In this document: piece by piece, positions 51,811 through 61,225 of the stretch
Numbering within the stretch: position 1 is the first letter of the stretch
How the letters are laid out: every line of letters starts with the position of its first letter
Assembly: GCF_017254835.1 (NCBI RefSeq)
Contig: NZ_JAFKCW010000003.1
Span: 496,001 to 560,000 of the forward strand
DNA from: Algoriphagus aestuariicola
GTDB taxonomy: Bacteria; Bacteroidota; Bacteroidia; Cytophagales; Cyclobacteriaceae
DNA: 64,000 nucleotides
Direction: 5' to 3'
Position numbers and translations under genes: made by a program
Notes under the pieces: generated by a model
What the model was told of the DNA's origin: nothing
What the model saw: the letters and a program-made list of their open reading frames with translations, nothing else
Databases searched by the model: none

Positions 51811-52569
51811 ATGAAAAAGAAAATTGCACTTGTGACAGGAGGAAGCCGAGGTCTTGGAAAGGATATGGCCCTTAGACTGTCAGAAAAAAGCTTTGACGTC
51901 ATTTTCACTTTCCAAAATAACCAGCAATTGGCGGAATCCACTTTGAAAGAAATAGAGGCTAATGGCGGGAAAGCAAAAGCCATTGCACTGGATCTTTGTA
52001 CACTCGATAGCCTGGAGGATTTCGTTTCAACACTGAAAGAAGTCCTAAGCTCCGATTTTGAGGGTGGAGGTTTGGATTTTCTGATCCACAATGCGGGTAT
52101 GGGTGGAACCATTCCTTTTGAGCAAGCGACCGAGGAGCAGTTTGACCGCTTTATGAACGCCCATTATAAAGGAGTTTTTTTCCTGACACAAAAGTTATTA
52201 CCCTTACTCAACAATGACGGGGGAATCATAACCGTCTCCAGCGGTACTACGCGGTTTGTCAACCCTGGATATTCCATCTATGCATCCATGAAAGGTGCGA
52301 TCGAGACTCTTACCAAATATCTTGCAAAAGAGCTGGGACCTCGGGGAATCAGGGCAAATGTGGTAGCTCCTGGCCCAATCGAAACCGACTTTAACAACGC
52401 CGCCATCCGAAACAACCCCCAACTCAAAGAAAGGCTAAGCAGTCTTTCCCCCCTTGGCCGGGTTGGCACGGCCGAAGACATCGGTGGCGTAGTCGCTTTC
52501 CTTTGCAGCGATGACGCCAGATGGATCAATGCCCAAAGAATAGAAGTAAGCGGAGGGATCAACACCTAA
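51811..52569 (+). CDS. Short-chain dehydrogenase/reductase, 252 aa
   Basis: Classical SDR. The cofactor motif is VTGGSRGLGKD (TGxxxGxG) near residue 10, LIHNAGMGG is the NNAG-type motif, and the catalytic YxxxK is YSIYASMKGA, with Ser in TVSSGTTRF. The C-terminus ends IEVSGGINT (VDGG-like). Substrate unknown; many similar enzymes accept small carbonyl compounds. It lies behind an AraC regulator that is probably its controller. Confidence 0.93.
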   Translation: MKKKIALVTGGSRGLGKDMALRLSEKSFDVIFTFQNNQQLAESTLKEIEANGGKAKAIALDLCTLDSLEDFVSTLKEVLSSDFEGGGLDFLIHNAGMGGTIPFEQATEEQFDRFMNAHYKGVFFLTQKLLPLLNNDGGIITVSSGTTRFVNPGYSIYASMKGAIETLTKYLAKELGPRGIRANVVAPGPIETDFNNAAIRNNPQLKERLSSLSPLGRVGTAEDIGGVVAFLCSDDARWINAQRIEVSGGINT

Positions 52570-52590
52570 TAGAATAAAGGCCCGCGACGA

Positions 52591-52625
52591 AATAAGCTGC
52601 CTAATAGCAGCTTATTTTTATTTTG
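52591..52625 (+). terminator. Terminator after SDR gene
   Basis: AATAAGCTGC (52591-52600) pairs with GCAGCTTATT (52607-52616), followed by TTTATTTT. Confidence 0.88.
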
Positions 52626-52680
52626 GGCTAAGAATCCTTCCAGTTGACAATTTTTTGCCGAAATCATACAATCAGCCACT

Positions 52681-52704
52681 GCCGAATTTTGTTCGGCTTT
52701 TTTG
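52681..52704 (+). terminator. Hairpin with T tract in intergenic region
   Basis: GCCGAA (52681-52686) pairs with TTCGGC (52692-52697), followed by six T. No gene ends in front of it after the SDR terminator, so it may end a small RNA or be a second terminator. Confidence 0.55.
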
Positions 52705-52745
52705 TCCGCACTTGGTGAAGTAGTGTACGCAAGCGAACAGGCACT

Positions 52746-52803
52746 AAAGGCGAAAAGGCCAAATACAGCTATTTGAGGCTGTTTTCAAAAATTGGTCGCC
52801 TTT
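52746..52803 (+). ncRNA. Candidate structured RNA element
   Basis: AAAGGCGA (52746-52753) pairs with TCGCCTTT (52796-52803); inside, CCAA (52759-52762) pairs with TTGG (52792-52795), and ACAGC (52765-52769) pairs with GCTGT (52778-52782). Three nested stems form a compact arm 45 bp ahead of the small reading frame at 52848. No known riboswitch consensus was recognised. Confidence 0.35.
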
Positions 52804-52847
52804 TGGCATAATGTGTAATACGAAAACAAACCAACATTATTACTGCC

Positions 52848-53078
52848 ATGACTACTGCAATATTTTCTCAAAAAAACGTCTGTGCGGCACTGGGATTTGC
52901 AATGGCAATCACCATTGTCATCAAAGCGAAGGCCGAAGCCAACCTCGCGAGACAAACTGCCCGATTTGAACTTACTAAGCCAACTCCCCAAATCGGATTT
53001 GACACCGAAAAAAATCCTGGTATCCTCCAGGTTGACATCTACAAAATTGAAAAAGCCCGAATGCTCGGGCTTTCCTAA
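52848..53078 (+). CDS. Possible small protein, 76 aa
   Basis: Starts MTTAIFSQKNVCAALGFAMA, with a hydrophobic stretch (VCAALGFAMAITIVIKA) that could be a signal or a membrane anchor, followed by a charged tail. Weak case: the last codons lie inside a terminator-like hairpin (53052-53073). The frame may be real, or the segment may be the tail of an RNA. It converges with the LytTR regulator gene, with another hairpin between them. Confidence 0.35.
   Translation: MTTAIFSQKNVCAALGFAMAITIVIKAKAEANLARQTARFELTKPTPQIGFDTEKNPGILQVDIYKIEKARMLGLS
53052..53073. terminator. GC-rich hairpin overlapping small frame
   Basis: AAAGCCCGA (53052-53060) pairs with TCGGGCTTT (53065-53073) over a 4-nt ATGC loop; the tail TTTCC is short. 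Confidence 0.55.
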
Positions 53079-53128
53079 AGACAATACTCGTAAGGGTTAA
53101 TTTGGTTGATTGTTTGGTTAATCTAAAG

Positions 53129-53154
53129 AGGCGGGTTTTGCCCGCCTTTTTGTT
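53129..53154. terminator. Terminator between convergent units
   Basis: AGGCGGG (53129-53135) pairs with CCCGCCT (53141-53147), followed by TTTTG TTTTG. It lies 36 bp before the LytTR regulator stop and 51 bp after the small frame. Confidence 0.75.
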
Positions 53155-53189
53155 TTGCCCCTGTTCAACCTTCAAGGGTTTTGCTCAAA

Positions 53190-53945
53190 TCAACTTTCAG
53201 TGATGGTGTTCAACTTGGCAAGAAAGCTGTTATAATATTGCCGCCCGACCTGGATCACACCGCCCTGAAGAAGGGTGATCTCTTTGGTATTGAAGCTTTC
53301 GATCTGCCCCAAGTGGACGATGTAAGACTTTTGGACGCGCAAAAACAAATGGGAGGGAAGGATATCCTCTATTTCTTTCATGGACTTGCGGATGCTGTAA
53401 TTCCGGTTTTTTGTGAAAATGGTAACCATGTTACCGTTGGCCTCCACATAATAAATATCGTCGTATTGCACACGCTCAAATGCGTTGTCCGCTTTGATAA
53501 ACACCGCATCGTTGACGAGGAAAGGACTTTCATTTCCCATTTTGACGACTGCGGCTTCTGGGGCAGGCTTGGTTCGCTTGTTGTAGAGAACAATCTCTAC
53601 TATCGCGTGGATGTCGTTGGTATTAAATGGCTTCACGATGAAGCCAGCCGGAGCGATCCGCTTGGCACGTTCAATGATCGTGGGATCGCTGTAAGAAGTG
53701 ACAAAAACCAAAGGTGCATCCACCATTTGCTTGACAATTTCTCCCAACTCAATCCCATCCTTGTCCCCTTTCAGCTTGATATCCATAAATATCAGATCAG
53801 GCCGATACTTTTTGATGACCTTGATGCACTGATTTGCAGAATTGGCAATGTCTATATTCACATAGCCCAAAAGTTCAAGTATTTCTTGGATATTCTCCGC
53901 AATGCTTAAGTCGTCTTCGACAATCAGGATTCGTTCTTCTTTCAT
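53190..53945 (-). CDS. LytTR-type response regulator, 251 aa
   Basis: Receiver domain (ILIVEDDLSIAENIQEILEL, phospho-Asp in DLIFMDIKLKG, switch Lys in IVKPFN) followed by a LytTR DNA-binding domain (DIYYVEANGNMVTIFTKNRN, VQKSYIVHLGQIESFN). The middle linker is short. It sits next to a second LytTR regulator and a LytS-type kinase, but a 123-bp gap with a palindrome separates it from them; whether it shares their kinase is open. Confidence 0.93.
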   Translation of the reverse strand: MKEERILIVEDDLSIAENIQEILELLGYVNIDIANSANQCIKVIKKYRPDLIFMDIKLKGDKDGIELGEIVKQMVDAPLVFVTSYSDPTIIERAKRIAPAGFIVKPFNTNDIHAIVEIVLYNKRTKPAPEAAVVKMGNESPFLVNDAVFIKADNAFERVQYDDIYYVEANGNMVTIFTKNRNYSIRKSMKEIEDILPSHLFLRVQKSYIVHLGQIESFNTKEITLLQGGVIQVGRQYYNSFLAKLNTITES

Positions 53946-54024
53946 AGGTGGAGCGATGAATAGCTTTTAAGGGTCAAAAATCGTTTTAAACAGTCTAAAA
54001 CTAAGACGGCCCACTAATGTCAAA

Positions 54025-54040
54025 ATTTTCCGCGGAAAAT
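54025..54040. promoter_or_regulatory. 16-bp perfect palindrome between LytTR genes
   Basis: ATTTTCCGCGGAAAAT, self-complementary over 16 bp, 80 bp upstream of the 53945 start and 29 bp beyond the end of the 54069 gene. Candidate operator. Confidence 0.5.
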
Positions 54041-54068
54041 CAAATGCTTTTTTTTGTCTACAAAAAAA

Positions 54069-54800
54069 TTAAAGACTCATCATTTCCTTGAACCTCGCGG
54101 CTTGTCTTCGGCTTACCTCAATTCTGTCACCGCCTTTTAGCGTCACTACCAGGCCGCCGTTAAACCAAGGCTCTATGGCTTCCACCCAACCTAGGTTGAT
54201 GATATGTTTGCGGCTCGCCCGGAAAAAGGACTTCTCGTCCAATCGCTCATCCAAGGCATTGAGCGACTTGTGGATCATCGGCTTGAAATTGTCGAAATAA
54301 ACTTTGATGTAGTTGCCGTCGGACTCAAACAGCCGCACATTGGACAGTCTCACAAACCAGCACCTATCGCCGTCTTTTACGAAGACCTGATCGTCCAAGG
54401 TCAGCTTCTTTTGGTTGGCGGCATGTTCCTCATCTTTCTTTGCCACTTCGTCAATCTTGCCCAGCAGCTTGTTGATCGCATCCTCCAACCTCTTTGGCTC
54501 GATTGGTTTGAGGAGGTAATCCAATGCATTGACCTGAAACGCCTTAAGCGCATATTCATCATACGCGGTGGTAAAAATGACATGGGGAACATGGTCCAAT
54601 TCCTCCAGCAGGTCAAAGCCCGTCTTTTCCGGCATCTGAATGTCCAGGAAAATTACATCAGGGCTAAATTGCTCGATTTTTTCTTTTGCATCATCCACAT
54701 TGACTGCCTCTCCGACGACCTCCACTGTCTCCAATTGATTGAGCAGATTGATCAGTTCTTTGCGGGCAAGCCTTTCGTCATCTATTACAATGGCTCTCAT
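54069..54800 (-). CDS. LytTR-type response regulator, 243 aa
   Basis: Receiver domain (AIVIDDERLARKELINLLNQ, phospho-Asp in DVIFLDIQMPEKTGF, Lys in LLKPIEPK), a charged linker (KIDEVAKKDEEHAANQKK) and a LytTR domain (NVRLFESDGNYIKVYFDNFK, ASRKHIINLGWVEAIEPWFN). It follows the LytS-like kinase gene with a 2-bp gap, so the two form a two-component pair. Bacteroidota LytTR pairs often control envelope or polysaccharide genes; targets here are unknown. Confidence 0.95.
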   Translation of the reverse strand: MRAIVIDDERLARKELINLLNQLETVEVVGEAVNVDDAKEKIEQFSPDVIFLDIQMPEKTGFDLLEELDHVPHVIFTTAYDEYALKAFQVNALDYLLKPIEPKRLEDAINKLLGKIDEVAKKDEEHAANQKKLTLDDQVFVKDGDRCWFVRLSNVRLFESDGNYIKVYFDNFKPMIHKSLNALDERLDEKSFFRASRKHIINLGWVEAIEPWFNGGLVVTLKGGDRIEVSRRQAARFKEMMSL

Positions 54801-54802
54801 AG

Positions 54803-55867
54803 TTATTGAGTTTGATATTCTAAAGTAACTCTTTGTTTCGGAATTTTGATTTCAGTGATTACGAATTGGCTCCCCGAGTTGAAAATCCGGAAGCTCGCTT
54901 GGTCGCCATAAAGCAGCCTTAGCCGCTGTCGGGTATTCTCCAAGCCATGTCCGCCTTCCTCCCTCTTGGATTTTGAGGCGTTCGGGTTCAGAAACCCACT
55001 GTTTTTCACCTGTATATAAAGCTCGTTTTCAAGGCCCTCCCGGCACTTGATCTCGATCAGCCCCCCTTTGACCAAGTTGGAGATGCCATGCTTGATCGCA
55101 TTCTCCACGATAGTCTGCAGCATCATGGGGGGAATCTTGTAGCTAAACGATTCCTCCTCGATCTGATAGACTACTTCCAGCCGCTCCTCAAACCTGATCG
55201 ATTCGAGTTCGAGATAGTCCTTGACCGTAGCGAGCTCGTCAGCAAAATCAATGACCTGCTTTTTGTCCATCATCAGCGAAAAGCGCAGCATGTTGGAAAT
55301 GCGGGTGATCGCCGACTTGGCCTTGTCGGGATCTTCATCTACCAGCGCCCGGACAGAATTCAGCGCATTAAAGATAAAGTGCGGATTCAGCTGGCTCTTC
55401 AGATGGTTGAGTCGGATCTCGTTGATCTTGGCCTCATAGCGCAAGCTGCTGTTGTAGTTGTCCAGAAAGTGGAAGAGAAAATACAGCAGAAACCAGAAGG
55501 CATAGTAGAGAAAACTAACGAATAGGTTCACCGTGATCACCAAAGAGCGGAAATCCTCCTCTGGCTTCAGGGTACCGAAAGCCAGGTTGATCAGGATCTG
55601 TGCAAGCACGTTGGCTACGGCCAAAGCTAACAAAGCCAAGATGGTCTGGATCAAAAGCCGGAAAATCCCCAACCGAAACCAACCGTAGGATTTCACGACG
55701 TGGCGCAGTGAATGGGTCGAAAGCAGGTAAAATGCTGCAAGCACCACAAAAGCCCAAAGCTGTACGGCCGAGATTCCGCGGGAAAGTGACGCGAAAAAAA
55801 TGTTGACAAAGGCAAAGCTTCCCCAGCCCAAGATCTGCAAAATCCAGTAAAGCCTAACTCTATTCAT
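54803..55867 (-). CDS. LytS-type membrane histidine kinase, 354 aa
   Basis: The start is the ATG at 55867 (MNRVRLYWILQILGWGSFAF); the longer frame adds 29 residues. Four membrane helices (e.g. LWAFVVLAAFYLLSTHSL, FRLLIQTILALLALAVANVL) precede the His_kinase domain HFIFNALNSVRALVDEDPDK (phospho-His) and an HATPase_c lobe with NAIKHGISN and GHGLENTRQRLRLLYG. It pairs with the LytTR regulator directly downstream. Confidence 0.93.
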   Translation of the reverse strand: MNRVRLYWILQILGWGSFAFVNIFFASLSRGISAVQLWAFVVLAAFYLLSTHSLRHVVKSYGWFRLGIFRLLIQTILALLALAVANVLAQILINLAFGTLKPEEDFRSLVITVNLFVSFLYYAFWFLLYFLFHFLDNYNSSLRYEAKINEIRLNHLKSQLNPHFIFNALNSVRALVDEDPDKAKSAITRISNMLRFSLMMDKKQVIDFADELATVKDYLELESIRFEERLEVVYQIEEESFSYKIPPMMLQTIVENAIKHGISNLVKGGLIEIKCREGLENELYIQVKNSGFLNPNASKSKREEGGHGLENTRQRLRLLYGDQASFRIFNSGSQFVITEIKIPKQRVTLEYQTQ

Positions 55868-55950
55868 AATCGGCTTAAAGTTAGACACAGCCGAGGATTG
55901 CGCGCTTTTATTTTGATGGAAGGGCGAGGCGCTTGATTTTCGTGTCAATT

Positions 55951-58782
55951 TCAAGAGTTTAACTCCGCCTTCAAGAATCGTCCCGTATGGCTTTTGGGAT
56001 GTGCGGCCACTTCCTCAGGTGTCCCTTGGACGACGATCGTACCTCCCTTGTTTCCACCTTCTGGCCCGAGATCCACCACTCGATCGGCGACTTTGATCAC
56101 GTCGAGGTTATGCTCTATGATCAGGACAGTGTTTCCCTTGTCCACCAATTTTTGCAATACTCCCATCAATAGATCAATATCCTGAAAATGCAGCCCAGTA
56201 GTAGGCTCATCAAGGATGTAGAAGGTCTTGCCTGTATCTTTTTTGGAAAGCTCCGTTGCCAATTTCACTCGCTGGGCCTCGCCTCCCGAGAGGGTGGTCG
56301 CGTGCTGTCCCAGGGTAATGTACCCCAAGCCGACTTCACTCAATGTTTTTATTTTCCGAAGGATCTTCGGCTGAAACTCAAAAAACTCGACAGCCTGCTC
56401 CACCGTCATGTCCAACACGTCGGAGATGGATTTGCCCTTAAACCTTACTTCCAAGGTCTCCCGGTTATACCGCTTTCCTTTGCAGGTCTCGCATGGGATG
56501 TGGACATCGGGAAGGAAGTCCATCTCGATCAGCTTCATACCGGCACCCTCGCAATCTTCACATCTTCCGCCCTTGACATTGAAGGAAAAACGGCCAGGCT
56601 TGTAGCCACGTATTTTAGCTTCAGGCAACTCTGTAAAAAGCGTACGAATATCTGAAAAAACCCCGGTATAAGTAGCCGGATTCGACCTCGGCGTACGTCC
56701 GATCGGGGACTGGTCTACCTCGATCACTTTGTCGAGCTCCTTGAGACCCTCGATGCTTTTGAAGGGCATCGGCTCCTTTTTGGAATTGTAAAACTCCCGG
56801 TTCAAAATCGGATACAGCGTCTCGTGTATCAATGTACTTTTGCCGCTGCCGGACACGCCAGTGATCAGAATCAGCGTCCCAAGGGGTAGATCCAAAGTCA
56901 CATTCTTCAAATTGTTGCCCGTAGCTCCTCGAAGCACCAGACTTTTGCCCTTACCTTTTCTGCGTTCCTTTGGAATGGGGAGGCCGAGCTTTCCGCTCAA
57001 ATACCTGGCGGTCACTGAGCCGTTGTTGAAGATCTCGCTCGGTCTGCCTGCGGCTACCACCTGCCCTCCATGACGCCCCGCTCCGGGCCCCATGTCCAGC
57101 ACAAAGTCCGAGGCCATCATCATGTCTTTGTCATGCTCCACGACCAAAACGGAATTTCCCAGATCGCGCAGACTTTGGAGCGCTTTTATCAGCTTCTCGT
57201 TGTCCCGCTGATGTAGCCCGATGCTTGGTTCATCCAAAATATATAACACGCCTACGAGTTGGGTCCCAATCTGGGTGGCCAAGCGTATCCTTTGTGCTTC
57301 GCCGCCTGATAGCGTTCTCAAGGGCCGGTTGAGGGAAAGATAATCGAGGCCAATATCGAGCAAAAAACCGATGCGCTTTCTGATCTCCTTCAGAACCTCG
57401 GCGCCGATGATATTCTGCTTTTCGGTAATGCGCTCCTCCAAGCCATCAAACCAATCCGACAAGCTACGGATATCCATCACAGCCAGCTCACCGATGTGCT
57501 TTTCAGCAATTTTGAAATGCAGCGCCTCTTTCTTCAGACGATATCCCTGACATTCGGCACAGGTCTGGGTAATGGTGAACTCACTCACCCAGTCCTGGAT
57601 TTTGTCTGAGGATCCTTCTTGATACTTCTGGAGAAAATTGACAATCCCTTCAAAGGTCGTGTGCCATTGTGTTCCCGGATATTTCACCGAATCCACGGCT
57701 ACCTCCACCTTGTCTCCATACAGCAGGACGTCTACCACCTGCTTTGGCAAATCTTTGATCGGAGTGCTGATGCTGCATTTGTAGTGCTTTAGGATGGCTT
57801 CGATTTTTTTGAAGATCCAGATGTCGCGATACTCTCCCAGCGGGGCAATTCCCCCTCGGGTGATGCTGAGCGCGGGGTCTGGAATGATGCTCTCCTGCGT
57901 GATCTCCTCCGTGATACCGAGACCGTTGCAGGTCGGGCAGGCGCCGTATGGAGAGTTGAACGAAAATAAGTTTGGCGCAGGCTCATCATAGGAAAGTCCG
58001 GTCTCTGGATCCATCAGATACTTTGAAAAGTGGTGGATTTCTCCGTTTTCCTCACGGATCATGATCACGCCTTTGCCATGCTGAAGGCCAGACTTGAGTG
58101 ACTGGGTGATGCGAAAGCGATCCGACTCATCCGCCACGATCCTGTCGATGACGATCTCAATGTCGTGGATCTTATACCGGTCGAGTTGCATTTTGGGAGC
58201 GATCTCCATCACCACGCCATCGACACGGACCTTGGAAAATCCCATCTTACGGATCTGCTCAAAAAGCTCGCGGTAATGGCCCTTTCTCCCACGCACCACA
58301 GGCGCGAGGATGTAAAGCTTTTTGTCCAAAAATCGCGAAAACAGCTGTTCGATGATCTGGTCTTCCGTCTGCCGGATCATTTTGTTTCCCGTGATGTAGG
58401 AGTAGGCCTCGCCCGCCCTGGCATACAGCAAGCGCATGAAATCGTAGATTTCAGTCACCGTCCCCACGGTGGAGCGAGGATTTTTGGAGGTGGTCTTCTG
58501 CTCGATGGCGATCACGGGAGAAAGACCGTTGATCTTATCCACATCAGGCCGCTCCAACCCTCCCAAAAAGGACCGCGCGTAAGCGGAGAAACTCTCCATA
58601 TACCGACGCTGCCCCTCCGCATAGATGGTGTCGAAAGCCAACGAGCTCTTGCCACTGCCCGAAAGACCCGTCACCACCACCAGCTTGTTGCGGGGAATCT
58701 TGATGTCCAAGTTCTTGAGATTATGCTCTCGTGCTCCAAAAATTTCGATATATTCTTCCTGTGCAGCAGGGGATTGACTCAT
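55951..58782 (-). CDS. uvrA: Excinuclease ABC subunit UvrA, 943 aa
   Basis: Damage-recognition ATPase of nucleotide excision repair. Two ABC-type nucleotide-binding domains: [20 protein letters not shown] near the N-terminus and [20 protein letters not shown] near residue 630, each with its signature loop ([13 protein letters not shown] and [13 protein letters not shown]). Zinc-finger modules are CPTCNGLG and [10 protein letters not shown], with CEDCEGAG between. The length is typical. It is next to, and not obviously coupled with, the kinase gene. Confidence 0.98.
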   Translation of the reverse strand: MSQSPAAQEEYIEIFGAREHNLKNLDIKIPRNKLVVVTGLSGSGKSSLAFDTIYAEGQRRYMESFSAYARSFLGGLERPDVDKINGLSPVIAIEQKTTSKNPRSTVGTVTEIYDFMRLLYARAGEAYSYITGNKMIRQTEDQIIEQLFSRFLDKKLYILAPVVRGRKGHYRELFEQIRKMGFSKVRVDGVVMEIAPKMQLDRYKIHDIEIVIDRIVADESDRFRITQSLKSGLQHGKGVIMIREENGEIHHFSKYLMDPETGLSYDEPAPNLFSFNSPYGACPTCNGLGITEEITQESIIPDPALSITRGGIAPLGEYRDIWIFKKIEAILKHYKCSISTPIKDLPKQVVDVLLYGDKVEVAVDSVKYPGTQWHTTFEGIVNFLQKYQEGSSDKIQDWVSEFTITQTCAECQGYRLKKEALHFKIAEKHIGELAVMDIRSLSDWFDGLEERITEKQNIIGAEVLKEIRKRIGFLLDIGLDYLSLNRPLRTLSGGEAQRIRLATQIGTQLVGVLYILDEPSIGLHQRDNEKLIKALQSLRDLGNSVLVVEHDKDMMMASDFVLDMGPGAGRHGGQVVAAGRPSEIFNNGSVTARYLSGKLGLPIPKERRKGKGKSLVLRGATGNNLKNVTLDLPLGTLILITGVSGSGKSTLIHETLYPILNREFYNSKKEPMPFKSIEGLKELDKVIEVDQSPIGRTPRSNPATYTGVFSDIRTLFTELPEAKIRGYKPGRFSFNVKGGRCEDCEGAGMKLIEMDFLPDVHIPCETCKGKRYNRETLEVRFKGKSISDVLDMTVEQAVEFFEFQPKILRKIKTLSEVGLGYITLGQHATTLSGGEAQRVKLATELSKKDTGKTFYILDEPTTGLHFQDIDLLMGVLQKLVDKGNTVLIIEHNLDVIKVADRVVDLGPEGGNKGGTIVVQGTPEEVAAHPKSHTGRFLKAELNS

Positions 58783-58891
58783 CGGATGGGGGGAATTTGA
58801 CTAAGCAGCGAAGGTACGATTTTTTGAAGCGAAGAGCGAACCCTGTCCGAAGATTGTCACTTATTTACGGACTTTGATCACTCTGCACTCG

Positions 58892-60187
58892 CTAGGCAAA
58901 TGGCTGGGAAATCGACGGGCTCGGCTGGGAAAACCACACCGGTCCAGACTCGGTCATGTAGACGCAGTCCTCATGCCGAACACCAAACTCACCCACGATA
59001 GAAATGTTTGGCTCGATGCTGAAGCACATTCCCGGTTCGAGGATTTGCTTGTTGCCCCGCACAGCATTGCCCCATTCGTGGCCATCCATGCCAATTCCGT
59101 GGCCGGTACGGTGTGGAAGTCCGGGCAACTTGTAGTCTGGACCAAATCCGGCATCGGTAATCACCTTTCGGGCCGCAGCATCTACCGCCTCCAAGGGAGC
59201 ACCGATCTGCGCCGCCTTGAATCCTGCTGCTTGCGCTTCTTTCTCCAACTCCCAAATTTCCCGCTGACGGGCTGTGGGCTCCGCACCGAATACAATCGTC
59301 CGGCTGATGTCCGAGTTGTAGCCCTGTACCAAAGCTCCACAATCCACTAGCACCACATCTCCTTTTTTCAGGATTTGGGGCTGGGAACTTCCATGGGGAA
59401 AAGCCGAGGCAGGGCCTGAATTGGCAAGGGCAAAAGCATGTCTGGCCCCCATCTTCTGATGGGCCTGGGCTACCGCGGCCGAAAAGAGAGAGGGCGCCTC
59501 GCCTTCCTTGAGCGCCGCAAATCCCAACTTCATCGCTTCAATGGTGATGTCTGTAGCACGCTGCATCAGCGCGATTTCCGCAGGAGATTTGATGATCCGA
59601 CAAGGGATAGTCACCGGATCGGCACTCACCACCTCAAAGCCGGGGGTCACTTTCCTCACTCCATCCGCTATAAAAAAGCGAACGCGCTCTTCCATACCTA
59701 TTTTTCCGGATCTGGCTCCTGAGTCCAAAATTGCCCTTTTGATCTGCTCATAGGGACTTTCATCCTCTTCCCAAGGGTAGATTTTATCCCCAAGTTTAGT
59801 TCCAGAGGCCAGCATCTCTTCCAGCCGCTCTTGCTCAAACTTGGGACAGACGAAGCCTACCTCGCCTTTGGCGGGGATCACGGCCACCATCGGCCGCTCG
59901 CTCTGTCCCCAGCTCATCGCCGTGAAATAGTTCATGGTCGTTCCAGAATCCAGCACGATAGCTGCAAAGCCGTGCTGCTCCATCAGCGCCTGCGCTTTTG
60001 ACACGCGGGCTAAGCGCTCTTCTTTACTGATAGGGACGACTTGGTCTAGCCGAGAGGTCAAGCCTTCCAAAAGAGAGGAAACATGGTCTGGCTGGGTGGA
60101 TGCAGGACGGCTATAGGTAGCTGTCCCGGTTAAGATAGTGGCTCCTGCACTCATTGCAGAGACATTCATAAAATTCCTTCTGTTCAT
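58892..60187 (-). CDS. Tat-exported M24-family peptidase (Xaa-Pro type), 431 aa
   Basis: Start at the ATG at 60187 (MNRRNFMNVSAMSAGATILT), giving a twin-arginine signal; the longer frame adds 27 residues. After an N-terminal creatinase-like domain, the pita-bread catalytic domain holds the metal ligands DCGALVQGYNSDISRT (Asp, Asp), GLPHRTGHGIG (His) and CFSIEPNIS...GVRHEDCVY (Glu, Glu). It is predicted to be a periplasmic or surface Xaa-Pro dipeptidase-like enzyme. The substrate is unknown. Confidence 0.93.
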   Translation of the reverse strand: MNRRNFMNVSAMSAGATILTGTATYSRPASTQPDHVSSLLEGLTSRLDQVVPISKEERLARVSKAQALMEQHGFAAIVLDSGTTMNYFTAMSWGQSERPMVAVIPAKGEVGFVCPKFEQERLEEMLASGTKLGDKIYPWEEDESPYEQIKRAILDSGARSGKIGMEERVRFFIADGVRKVTPGFEVVSADPVTIPCRIIKSPAEIALMQRATDITIEAMKLGFAALKEGEAPSLFSAAVAQAHQKMGARHAFALANSGPASAFPHGSSQPQILKKGDVVLVDCGALVQGYNSDISRTIVFGAEPTARQREIWELEKEAQAAGFKAAQIGAPLEAVDAAARKVITDAGFGPDYKLPGLPHRTGHGIGMDGHEWGNAVRGNKQILEPGMCFSIEPNISIVGEFGVRHEDCVYMTESGPVWFSQPSPSISQPFA

Positions 60188-60332
60188 TTTTTGGGGTAAT
60201 CGTGATGGGTTTCTAAAGTAAATAAATCTACCCTTGAAAATGTGACCAGAGCCGTTGGAAAATGGCAATGATGGGGTTTCTCCTACAAGAAACCGGTCTG
60301 CGGGCAGTTTCGCTATACAGGATCGGTCTGCG

Positions 60333-61118
60333 TCAATTGGCAGGAGTCAGAACAATCACTGGAGGACTAGAAGGCGGCGTTTTGTCAAATGGCTCGGAGG
60401 AAGACTCCGGAACTGGGGCATTGGAAAAAAGGCTAAGGCCTAAGCCTGAAATCTCCGACACACTCCTGATCCGAACGGTCACACGCGGCAGGTCGGAAGA
60501 GGATCCATCTGTCCTTTCGACCACACGGATGACATCAAAGGCCACTATTCCCAGATTTTCCCCTTGCAAATTTCCCGTCAATGGCGAATAATTGATTGAG
60601 ATATCGCTGTCGTAGACTACTGCATAGACTGTCTGCCCTACCAGCATGGCCAGCCCAGTAGCCCGCAAAGGCGTCACGTTGGGAATTTTGTCCAAAAGAA
60701 CTTCCCGATCATCATCAGGTACAGCAGCACCCAAACCTGGACCCGGAGTCAGGTAATTTCTCAGTCCATTTCCGGTAGGGCCAGCATTGACCCAGGTGGT
60801 TGGGATAGTCTTGAGAGCAAACCAAGCCTCATCTCCCACCTGCCCGGTAAAGAGGTCTATTTCCCGGCCAACTTCCTCTTCAAAAAAGCGCAACGTCTGA
60901 CGAAGACCCAAGGTGGCAAGCTGGTCATTGACATCTGTCTCAGAGAAATTATTTGGCGGATTGCCGTTGTCAATACTTTCCTCATCAATCAGTAGAAATA
61001 CCGCCTCCGAATTGGCGAAATCCTCTCCAGATCGGTCAGGATCGGAGTCTTGCTCGCAGGAAAACAACATGCATAGGGCCAAGAGTCCGGTTATTCTGAA
61101 AATTGAAAAGTTTTTCAT
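60333..61118 (-). CDS. Lipoprotein of unknown function, 261 aa
   Basis: Lipobox LCMLFSC (Cys22), an Asp-rich linker, then a soluble body (LATLGLRQTLRFFEEEVGRE, DEAWFALKTIPTTWVNAGPT) and a Ser/Pro-rich tail (SSSEPFDKTPPSSPPVIVLT). I do not recognise a family. It is not coupled to its neighbours (gaps of 145 and 107 bp). Its Pro/Ser tail looks like a linker or wall-proximal segment. Confidence 0.75.
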   Translation of the reverse strand: MKNFSIFRITGLLALCMLFSCEQDSDPDRSGEDFANSEAVFLLIDEESIDNGNPPNNFSETDVNDQLATLGLRQTLRFFEEEVGREIDLFTGQVGDEAWFALKTIPTTWVNAGPTGNGLRNYLTPGPGLGAAVPDDDREVLLDKIPNVTPLRATGLAMLVGQTVYAVVYDSDISINYSPLTGNLQGENLGIVAFDVIRVVERTDGSSSDLPRVTVRIRSVSEISGLGLSLFSNAPVPESSSEPFDKTPPSSPPVIVLTPAN

Positions 61119-61225
61119 GGCAAAAGAATTTAAGGTCTAGAAACACCTCAACCTGAATTTTCCTTTCTTCCAAGCAAACTGGAAAAACCCCGAAACTCCG
61201 AGAGGCTTATATCTTCAACCAAAAA

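Noticed and set aside
53181-53909. A 242-codon plus-strand frame opposite the LytTR regulator
   Set aside because: Antisense to a receiver-LytTR protein with all key residues; no support for expression.
53190-54800. The two LytTR regulator genes taken as a recent tandem duplication
   Set aside because: Their receiver and LytTR regions differ clearly in sequence and linker. They are different family members.
60274-60293. GGTTTCT/AGAAACC hairpin after the lipoprotein at 60333
   Set aside because: No T tract follows on either strand and the loop is short. Too weak for a terminator call.
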